NCBI GenBank assembly: GCA_031253705.1
Contig: JAIRVW010000060.1
Span: 1 to 5,134 of the forward strand
DNA from: Brucellaceae bacterium
GTDB lineage: Bacteria; Pseudomonadota; Alphaproteobacteria; Rhizobiales; Rhizobiaceae
Length of the DNA: 5,134 bases
Direction: 5' to 3'
Shown: positions 1 through 5,134 of the stretch, piece by piece
How the letters are laid out: every line of letters starts with the position of its first letter
Position numbering within the stretch: the stretch's first letter is position 1
Notes under the pieces: model-generated
What the model saw: the letters and a program-made list of their open reading frames with translations, nothing else
Told to the model about the DNA's origin: nothing
Databases searched by the model: none
Position numbers and translations under genes: made by a program

Positions 1-18
1 AATAACAATATAAATCTT

Positions 19-24
19 GGAGGA
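19..24 (+). promoter_or_regulatory. Shine-Dalgarno of dppA, decides the start codon
   Basis: GGAGGA lies 4 nt before the ATG at 29 (5 nt if counted from the GGAGG core at 19-23). It is the strongest ribosome binding site in the window together with that of dppF. It overlaps an in-frame TTG at 17, so that TTG is part of the binding site and cannot sensibly be the start. This fits high translation of an abundant binding protein. Confidence 0.85.
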
Positions 25-28
25 ACTG

Positions 29-1624
29 ATGAACGCATGCACATTCAGGGGATTGCTGCTTGGTCTCACCGCGATGCTTTTCGCGTCAACAGCATCAGCC
101 AAAACACTGGTTTACTGCACCGAGGGCAGTCCGGAAAATTTCAATCCGCAGATCAACACAACAGGCACAAGCCTGAATGCTTCACGTACAGTCTTCAACC
201 GCCTTGTCGATTTTGAGCCAGGTTCAACCAAGATACGTCCGAGCCTCGCAGAGTCCTGGGATATTTCACCGGACGGGCTGGTCTATACCTTCCATCTTCG
301 TAAAAATGTTCCGTTTCAGACAACAAAATATTTCAAACCAAGCCGCACGCTGAACGCCGACGATGTTCTCGAAACCTTCAACCGCATGTGGAAAAAGGAT
401 CACCCGTATTACACAGTTTCGGGCGGCGCTTACTATTTTTTCAACGATATGGGTTTTCCCGACCTGATCAAATCTATTGAAAAAACCGACGATAACACCG
501 TCAAGTTTACGCTGAATAAACCGGATGCAACATTTCTGGCCAGCATCGGCATGACCTTCGCCTCAATCCATTCCAAAGAATATATGGATGCAATGCTGGC
601 AGCAGGCACCCCGACACAGGTCGACCAAATGCCGGTGGGGACAGGGCCGTTTAAATTCCTGAACTATCAGAAAGATGCCACCATCCGTTATGAGGCTAAT
701 CCCGATTATTATCGCGGAAAACCAAAACTCGACCGGCTGGTTTTCACCATCATACCGGATGCCACGGTTCGCATGGCCAAAGTACAGGCAGGCGAATGTG
801 ATATCGCACCCTATCCGAACCCTGCCGATATTCCGAACCTGAAAAAAGACCCGAATATTGTTGTGCACGAACAGGAAGGGCTTAATCTAGGCTATGTCGC
901 CTTTAATACCAGTAAGAAGCCGTTCGATGACAAACGCGTGCGTCAGGCCTTAATCATGGCGGTCGACCGCGAGGCCATTCTCAAAGCGGTTTTCCGTGAT
1001 GCGGGTACGCTCGCTACAAACCCTATTCCGCCGACAATCTGGTCGTTTAATAAGGCGATCAAGCCCTATCCTTATGACGTAGAGAAGGCAAAAAACCTGC
1101 TGAAAGAAGCAGGCGTTGACAAGCTCTCCGTTGATCTCTGGGCCATGCCTGTAACCCGCCCTTATAATCCGGACGCCCGTAAACTGGCTGAAATGATGCA
1201 GGCCGATTTTGCTAAAGTCGGCGTGACAGTTGATATCAAAAGCTATGAATGGGGTGAATATCGCAAACGCTTGCAGGCGGGTGAACATACGCTGGGCCAA
1301 TATGGCTGGATCGGTGACAATGGTGATCCGGACAACTTCATGTATGTCAATCTTTCCTGCGAAAATGCCCGCCCCGGCGGCCAAAATCTGGCACGGTGGT
1401 GCAATCAGGAATATTCAGATCTTGTCGCGAAAGCCAAGACGATCAGCGATGTTGCTGAGCGCACAAAACTCTATGAAAGAGCACAGGAAATCTTTCATGA
1501 AGAAGCTCCGTGGCTGCCGACCGCTTATGGTTTCATCTATATTGTCACCAATAAGAAGGTGAAGAACTACAGCATTCATCCGCTCAGCAATGCGATCTTC
1601 GAGGATGTCGATATCGAAGAATAA
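29..1624 (+). CDS. dppA: Periplasmic dipeptide-binding protein DppA
   Basis: This is a 531-residue solute-binding protein of family 5 (SBP_bac_5). It binds dipeptides in the periplasm and delivers them to DppBC; E. coli DppA also binds haem and 5-aminolevulinate. The ATG at 29 was chosen because a strong SD precedes it and a clean Sec signal peptide follows: Arg7, a hydrophobic core over residues 8-19, and ASA at 22-24 with predicted cleavage before Lys25. The mature protein opens KTLVYCTEGSPE, nearly as in E. coli. Arg377 (in RPYNP) and Asp430 (in GDNGDPDN) match E. coli mature Arg355 and Asp408, which clamp the dipeptide carboxylate and amino group. Cys30/Cys257 and Cys444/Cys458 match the two E. 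coli disulfides. Length is close to the E. coli protein (about 535). It is the first gene seen in the operon; its promoter lies outside the window. The exact ligand (dipeptide, haem or other) cannot be settled from sequence. Confidence 0.95.
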   Translation: MNACTFRGLLLGLTAMLFASTASAKTLVYCTEGSPENFNPQINTTGTSLNASRTVFNRLVDFEPGSTKIRPSLAESWDISPDGLVYTFHLRKNVPFQTTKYFKPSRTLNADDVLETFNRMWKKDHPYYTVSGGAYYFFNDMGFPDLIKSIEKTDDNTVKFTLNKPDATFLASIGMTFASIHSKEYMDAMLAAGTPTQVDQMPVGTGPFKFLNYQKDATIRYEANPDYYRGKPKLDRLVFTIIPDATVRMAKVQAGECDIAPYPNPADIPNLKKDPNIVVHEQEGLNLGYVAFNTSKKPFDDKRVRQALIMAVDREAILKAVFRDAGTLATNPIPPTIWSFNKAIKPYPYDVEKAKNLLKEAGVDKLSVDLWAMPVTRPYNPDARKLAEMMQADFAKVGVTVDIKSYEWGEYRKRLQAGEHTLGQYGWIGDNGDPDNFMYVNLSCENARPGGQNLARWCNQEYSDLVAKAKTISDVAERTKLYERAQEIFHEEAPWLPTAYGFIYIVTNKKVKNYSIHPLSNAIFEDVDIEE

Positions 1625-1639
1625 GCCCTCCCGTCTCAT

Positions 1640-1664
1640 GGCGGAAATCCTCGTGGTTTCCGCC
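1640..1664 (+). promoter_or_regulatory. Intercistronic stem-loop between dppA and dppB
   Basis: GGCGGAAA (1640-1647) pairs perfectly with TTTCCGCC (1657-1664). The stem extends inward by two more pairs (CC 1649-1650 with GG 1655-1656) across a single bulged T1648, leaving a TCGT loop at 1651-1654. That makes 10 base pairs in 25 nt, starting 15 nt after the dppA stop. No T-run follows, so a strong intrinsic terminator is unlikely. Hairpins after the binding-protein gene are well known in ABC importer operons, where they protect the upstream mRNA from 3' exonucleases and limit downstream expression. That role is inferred here. Confidence 0.7.
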
Positions 1665-1706
1665 GGTTGATACTCCGGAATTCTTCTTTGCATCAGCGGA
1701 TACTTC

Positions 1707-2714
1707 ATGATCAGGTTTATTCTCAGCCGTAGCCTTCTGATGGTTCCGACATTTGTCGGCATCGTTCTTTTAACATTCACCCTCATTCGTCTGGTGCCGG
1801 GAGATCCGGTTGAAGTCCGCTTGGGTGAACGCAGTATTTCGCCTGAAAGACATGCGGAAATCCTGCATCAGATGGGGCTCGACAAATCCCTTCCGGCACA
1901 GTTTTTCGACTATGTTGCCAATATCTTGCACGGCAATTTCGGGACATCCTTCTCAACAGGTGAACCGGTTCTTTCCGAATTTCTCACCCTGTTTCCTGCA
2001 ACGGTTGAGCTCACTTTATGTGCTGTGCTGATCGGTGTGCTGGTGGGTGTTCCTGTCGGCGTCTGGGCAGCATCACGCAGGGGCACCATTATCGATCACG
2101 GCCTGATGATCACCTCCCTGACCGGTTATTCCATGCCGATTTTTTGGTGGGGCCTGCTCCTGATCCTGACATTCTCCGTCAATCTGCAATGGACACCGGT
2201 ATCAGGGCGCCTTGGCGCGGATTATTTTGTCGATCATGTAACCGGTTTCATGCTGATAGACACGCTGCTGTCGGATGAAAAAGGTGCCTTCAAATCCGCT
2301 CTGTCGCATCTGATTTTGCCTGCCATAGTTCTCGGAACCCTGCCGCTTGCAGTCATTGCGCGTATGACACGCTCGGCAATGCTGGAAGTGCTGGGGCAGG
2401 ATTATGTGCGCACAGCCCATGCCAAAGGTCTCAGCGACCTGCGTGTTGTCGGCCTTCATGCCTTGCGCAATGCGCTGATACCGGTGGTGACAGTCATCGG
2501 GCTGCAGGTCGGCATTCTGCTTGGCGGCGCTATCATAACGGAAACAATCTTCTCATGGCCGGGCATCGGAAAATGGCTGATTGAGGCCATTGCGCGGCGT
2601 GACTATCCGGTTCTTCAGGGCGGCGTTCTGATCGTCTCTTCCCTGATCATCTTCGTTAATCTGATGGTTGATCTGCTCTACGGAATGCTCAACCCGAGAA
2701 TCCGGCACAGATAG
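1707..2714 (+). CDS. dppB: Dipeptide ABC transporter permease DppB
   Basis: This is a 335-residue inner-membrane permease (BPD_transp_1) that forms half of the translocation channel with DppC. Hydrophobic segments lie at about residues 9-30, 98-122, 134-158, 200-220, 258-282 and 304-326, giving the six helices expected. A periplasmic domain follows helix 1 and contains PGDPV (31-35) and ISPERHA (44-50), both typical of DppB. The cytoplasmic EAA-type loop that docks on the ATPases runs over about 227-256, with DYVRTAHAKG at 232-241. TGYSMPIFWWG (139-149) and the C-terminal NPRIRH are near-identical to E. coli DppB (339 aa), so the gene is full length. The start has only a weak binding site, GGA at 1698-1700, 6 nt before the ATG. 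It is separated from dppA by 82 nt holding a hairpin, so it is probably translated less than dppA. Confidence 0.95.
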   Translation: MIRFILSRSLLMVPTFVGIVLLTFTLIRLVPGDPVEVRLGERSISPERHAEILHQMGLDKSLPAQFFDYVANILHGNFGTSFSTGEPVLSEFLTLFPATVELTLCAVLIGVLVGVPVGVWAASRRGTIIDHGLMITSLTGYSMPIFWWGLLLILTFSVNLQWTPVSGRLGADYFVDHVTGFMLIDTLLSDEKGAFKSALSHLILPAIVLGTLPLAVIARMTRSAMLEVLGQDYVRTAHAKGLSDLRVVGLHALRNALIPVVTVIGLQVGILLGGAIITETIFSWPGIGKWLIEAIARRDYPVLQGGVLIVSSLIIFVNLMVDLLYGMLNPRIRHR

Positions 2715-2717
2715 GAG
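2713..2717 (+). promoter_or_regulatory. Shine-Dalgarno of dppC, overlapping the dppB stop
   Basis: AGGAG shares its first two bases with the dppB TAG stop (2712-2714). It lies 3 nt before the ATG at 2721 and 6 nt before a second in-frame ATG at 2724. The second spacing is nearer the usual optimum, so initiation may favour 2724. The overlap lets a ribosome ending dppB reinitiate on dppC. Confidence 0.65.
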
Positions 2718-2720
2718 CGC

Positions 2721-3614
2721 ATGATGACCACGACACAAAACACACCTGTCGCGCCTAAAACAATGATTGGTGAAACATGGTACTCGCTGCGCCGTAACTT
2801 CGGGGCAATGCTTGGCCTGACCATTATTACAGTACTGATTTTCAGCGCTGTTTTTGCCGATTTCATCGCTCCGCATAGTCTTGCAGAACAATATCGCGAT
2901 CATTTATTGCAGCCGCCTGCATGGTATGCGGGCGGTTCATGGGAGTTTCCGCTCGGCACCGATGATCTGGGGCGCTGCCTGCTGTCCCGTCTCATTTACG
3001 GAACACGTCTGTCTCTGACCATCGGTTTCATCGTTGTGACTTTCTCGCTGTTCCTTGGCGGTACACTGGGTCTGCTGTCCGGCTTTTATCGCGGTGCCAC
3101 TGAAGCCGTGATCATGCGTGTGATGGATATTCTGCTTGCAGTACCAAGCCTGCTGTTAGCCCTTGTTATTGTTGCTATTCTCGGCCCCGGCCTTATCAAT
3201 GCAATGATTGCGGTCGCTATTGTGTTTCTGCCGCATTATGCCCGCCTGATGCGCGCGGCAGTACTGACCGAAGTCACTAAAGACTATGTGGTTGCCTCAC
3301 GCGTGGCAGGTGCCGGCAAAACACGACTGATGTTTGATACCATCCTGCCCAATTGTCTTGCGCCTATGATTGTTCAGGCAACGTTGAGTTTTTCTGCCGC
3401 AATTCTCGATGCCGCAGCATTGGGATTTCTGGGATTGGGCGCACAGCCGCCCACACCCGAATGGGGCTCGATGCTCGCTTCTTCGCTGAAATTTCTGCAG
3501 GCCGCGCCATGGGTTGTCACCTATCCCGGACTGGCGATCTTAATCACGGTTCTTGCTTTCAACATATTGGGTGACGGTCTTCGTGACGCGCTCGATCCTA
3601 AACTCAAGCGATAG
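2721..3614 (+). CDS. dppC: Dipeptide ABC transporter permease DppC
   Basis: This is a 297-residue inner-membrane permease, partner of DppB in the channel. After a short cytoplasmic N-terminus, the first membrane helix spans about residues 28-49 (OppC_N-type region). The DppC/OppC hallmark LGTDDLGR follows at 78-85. Further helices are at about 97-120, 136-154, 156-172, 214-238 and 265-284. The EAA-type ATPase-docking loop is around 184-212, with DYVVASRVAGAG at 188-199. GFLGLGAQPPTPEWG (235-249) and the C-terminal GDGLRDALDPKLK are almost as in E. coli DppC (300 aa), so it is full length. It sits 6 nt after dppB. Two consecutive ATGs begin the frame; the SD spacing favours the second (2724), which would give 296 residues. 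The first is listed as the longer option. Confidence 0.95.
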   Translation: MMTTTQNTPVAPKTMIGETWYSLRRNFGAMLGLTIITVLIFSAVFADFIAPHSLAEQYRDHLLQPPAWYAGGSWEFPLGTDDLGRCLLSRLIYGTRLSLTIGFIVVTFSLFLGGTLGLLSGFYRGATEAVIMRVMDILLAVPSLLLALVIVAILGPGLINAMIAVAIVFLPHYARLMRAAVLTEVTKDYVVASRVAGAGKTRLMFDTILPNCLAPMIVQATLSFSAAILDAAALGFLGLGAQPPTPEWGSMLASSLKFLQAAPWVVTYPGLAILITVLAFNILGDGLRDALDPKLKR

Positions 3615-3616
3615 GA
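3613..3616 (+). promoter_or_regulatory. Shine-Dalgarno of dppD, overlapping the dppC stop
   Basis: AGGA begins inside the dppC TAG stop (3612-3614) and lies 7 nt before the dppD ATG at 3624. It is a modest but well-spaced site. The arrangement repeats that of the dppB-dppC junction and suggests translational coupling. Confidence 0.6.
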
Positions 3617-3623
3617 TGCACCC

Positions 3624-4589
3624 ATGGCTTTTTTAGAAATGCGCAATCTCAGTGTGGATTTCCCGACAGCAAACGGCACATTCCGCGCAGTGAACGGACT
3701 GGATCTCAGCCTTCAGGAAGGTGAAGTATTTGGCATTGTCGGTGAATCCGGCTCGGGAAAAAGCGTTACTATGCTGGCTTTGATGGGGCTTTTGCCGCGC
3801 AATGCCCGCATCACTGCAGATCAGCTGACGTTTAACGGCGTTGACTTGCTGACCCTTCCCAAAAAACAACGGCGACAACTCTTTGGCAGAGAAATCGCCA
3901 TGATTTTTCAGGAGCCGATGACATCTCTCAATCCGTGTTTCAGCGTCGGATTTCAGATGATTGAAGCCCTGCGCCGCAACATGAACGGCAGTAAACGCGC
4001 ACTGGAGACCGCAGCAACAGAACTGCTGGCCAAAGTCGGCATACCCGACCCGGAAAGACGCATGCGCTCCTATCCCCATCAGATGTCCGGCGGCATGTGC
4101 CAGCGCGTTATGATTGCCATGGCGCTTGCGGGCAATCCTCGCTTGCTGATTGCCGATGAACCGACCACAGCGCTGGATGTCACATTACAGGCAGAAATTC
4201 TGAAACTGCTGTCCTCATTGCAGCAGGAAAATGCAATGACACTTGTTTTGATTACCCATGATATGGGCGTGGTTTTTGAAACAGCCGACCGTGTCATGGT
4301 CATGTATGCCAGCCAGCAGGTGGAAGAACAGCCGACACGCTCACTCTTTGAACAGCCGCGCCATCCTTACACCGCAGCCTTGCTGGAAGGTCTGCCCGAA
4401 CGCAACCGCGACAAACGCAGACTGAGTGTTATTCCGGGCAATGTACCGGGAGCATTTGACCGGCTGAACGGCTGTGTCTTTGCCCCGCGTTGTCGTTTCA
4501 GCCGGGCCAAATGCACAATTGAACGTCCGCCGCTGGCTTTATCGGCAGCAGGCGGGCTGCGCTGCCATTTTCCGCTGGAGGGTGAATAA
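3624..4589 (+). CDS. dppD: Dipeptide ABC transporter ATP-binding protein DppD
   Basis: This is a 321-residue cytoplasmic ATPase that pairs with DppF to power import. The ABC motifs are in order and intact: Walker A GESGSGKS (40-47), Q-loop Gln96 in FQEP, signature MSGGMCQR (154-161), Walker B LLIADEP (174-180, catalytic Glu179), D-loop ALD (183-185) and H-loop His212 in ITHD. The C-terminal oligopeptide/dipeptide-transporter extension follows, with HPYTAALL at 247-254 and four cysteines (284, 290, 297, 314). That cysteine set is typical of OppD/DppD proteins and has been linked to an iron-sulfur cluster in a mycobacterial Opp transporter; a cluster here is inferred. The signature begins with Met rather than the more usual Leu or Phe, which I regard as an ordinary variant. 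The gene sits 9 nt after dppC and overlaps dppF by 1 nt. Confidence 0.95.
   Translation: MAFLEMRNLSVDFPTANGTFRAVNGLDLSLQEGEVFGIVGESGSGKSVTMLALMGLLPRNARITADQLTFNGVDLLTLPKKQRRQLFGREIAMIFQEPMTSLNPCFSVGFQMIEALRRNMNGSKRALETAATELLAKVGIPDPERRMRSYPHQMSGGMCQRVMIAMALAGNPRLLIADEPTTALDVTLQAEILKLLSSLQQENAMTLVLITHDMGVVFETADRVMVMYASQQVEEQPTRSLFEQPRHPYTAALLEGLPERNRDKRRLSVIPGNVPGAFDRLNGCVFAPRCRFSRAKCTIERPPLALSAAGGLRCHFPLEGE
4577..4582 (+). promoter_or_regulatory. Shine-Dalgarno of dppF, inside the dppD 3' end
   Basis: GGAGGG lies 6 nt before the dppF ATG at 4589, entirely within the last codons of dppD. It is strong and well placed, and it settles the dppF start even though the gene is cut at its far end. 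Confidence 0.75.
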
Positions 4590-5134
4590 TGACTTCAGCC
4601 CATAACCCTGCAATTGTGCTGGAAGCACAAGGACTGCAACGCGATTATGTTCTGTCAAAAGGACTGCTATCCGCACCGCTCGTGCTTCATGCGGTCAAAC
4701 ATGTCAGTTTCGCGATTGAAGCCGGTAAAACACTGGCCGTGGTCGGAGAATCCGGTTGCGGCAAGTCAACACTGGCACGTCTTGTCACAATGATTGAGGC
4801 ACCGACAGCCGGATCGCTCAAAATCCGCGACATTGATATTGCAAGTGCCACGCCGAAACAGCTTTCGGCTTTACGTACAGAAGTTCAGCTCGTCTTTCAG
4901 GATCCTTACGGCTCGCTCAATCCTCGTAAACGTATCGGCGATATTCTGGAAGAACCACTGAAGATCAATACTACGATGGAGCGGAATGCACGCAAGGAAG
5001 CAGTTGCACTTATGCTCGAACGTATCGGATTACGGGCAGAACACGCCTCACGCTATCCGCATATGTTTTCCGGTGGTCAGCGGCAGCGCGTTGCCATTGC
5101 CCGTGCATTGATGCTGCGTCCGAAAATCGTTGTG
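4589..5134 (+). CDS. dppF: Dipeptide ABC transporter ATP-binding protein DppF (partial, 3' end missing)
   Basis: This is the second ATPase of the importer, partner of DppD. I translated it by hand: 182 codons run open to the window edge with no stop, against about 330 in a full DppF. Visible motifs are Walker A GESGCGKS (53-60, then Thr61), Q-loop Gln104 in FQDPYGSLNPRK, and signature FSGGQRQR (160-167). PHMFSGGQ and TLAVVGESGCGKST are characteristic of DppF and distinguish it from DppD. The sequence stops at KIVV, just where Walker B should begin, so Walker B, the H-loop and the C-terminal extension are unseen. The ATG shares its A with the dppD stop (TAATG), the tightest junction in the operon, and has its own strong SD. 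The truncation is caused by the window, not by a visible lesion. Confidence 0.93.
   Translation, partial: MTSAHNPAIVLEAQGLQRDYVLSKGLLSAPLVLHAVKHVSFAIEAGKTLAVVGESGCGKSTLARLVTMIEAPTAGSLKIRDIDIASATPKQLSALRTEVQLVFQDPYGSLNPRKRIGDILEEPLKINTTMERNARKEAVALMLERIGLRAEHASRYPHMFSGGQRQRVAIARALMLRPKIVV

Noticed and set aside
9..15. TATAAAT as a -10 promoter box for dppA
   Set aside because: It would start transcription at about the Shine-Dalgarno, leaving almost no leader. The -35 region is outside the window, so no promoter can be supported.
17..28. TTG at 17 as the dppA start, adding MEEL to the N-terminus
   Set aside because: The TTG lies in the Shine-Dalgarno itself, and it would put two acidic residues in front of the signal peptide. 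The ATG at 29 has correct spacing and a normal Sec signal.
29..40. Cys4 of DppA (MNAC) as a lipoprotein attachment site
   Set aside because: The cysteine comes before the hydrophobic core, not after it, so there is no lipobox. ASA-K at 22-25 is a normal signal peptidase I site.
950..1384. Antisense open frame of 144 codons inside dppA
   Set aside because: It lies opposite a strongly conserved gene, lacks a recognisable domain, and is explained by the codon composition of dppA.
1638..1670. Ten-codon leader peptide frame (MAEILVVSAG) in the dppA-dppB gap
   Set aside because: No Shine-Dalgarno precedes it, and its codons are just the hairpin sequence read as a frame. No run of regulatory codons is present.
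1640..1690. Rho-independent terminator after dppA
   Set aside because: The stem is good, but no T-run follows directly; the next bases are GGTTGATACTCC. dppB-F clearly belong to the same operon, so at most it attenuates.
2553..2903. Antisense open frame spanning the dppB-dppC junction
   Set aside because: It crosses two well-supported genes, and its translation is rich in His, Cys and Arg with no domain, as expected of a shadow frame.
3616..3618. ATG at 3616 as an earlier dppD start
   Set aside because: It is out of frame with dppD (8 nt upstream of the real ATG) and overlaps the Shine-Dalgarno.
3633..4079. Antisense open frame of 148 codons inside dppD
   Set aside because: It is opposite the Walker A and Q-loop region of a clear ATPase, its product resembles no family I know, and no independent start signal is evident.

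Overview
The window holds one co-directional (+ strand) operon encoding a complete-looking dipeptide ABC importer in the order dppA-dppB-dppC-dppD-dppF. The first four genes are whole. The fifth, dppF, starts at 4589 and is cut by the right edge just before its Walker B motif. All five assignments rest on family motifs and on close recalled resemblance, motif by motif, to the E. coli Dpp proteins. No database search was run.

Layout: 1-28 is a short leader with a strong Shine-Dalgarno (SD). 29-1624 encodes the periplasmic dipeptide-binding protein. 1625-1706 is the only real intergenic gap; it carries a strong hairpin (1640-1664) and a weak ribosome binding site. 1707-2714 and 2721-3614 encode the two membrane permeases. 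3624-4589 and 4589-5134 (partial) encode the two ATPases. From dppB onward the genes are nearly contiguous: gaps of 6 and 9 nt, then a 1-nt TAATG overlap. At two junctions the stop codon lies inside the next gene's SD. No stretch over 300 bases lacks a gene.

How they work together: DppA captures dipeptides in the periplasm and delivers them to the DppB-DppC channel. DppD and DppF form the asymmetric ATPase pair that drives import into the cytoplasm. The hairpin after dppA, the weak dppB ribosome binding site and the tight packing of dppBCDF fit the usual need for far more binding protein than membrane complex.

Organism: the Sec signal peptide, the periplasmic-type soluble (non-lipoprotein) binding protein and the gene order indicate a Gram-negative bacterium of the Pseudomonadota. 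Base composition looks close to half G+C. The sequence style suggests an alphaproteobacterium, perhaps a Brucella/Ochrobactrum relative of lower G+C content, but this is a weak impression only.

I found no novel system, mobile element, CRISPR array, RNA gene or repeat family. The observations below concern expression control and start-site choice in an otherwise ordinary transport operon.
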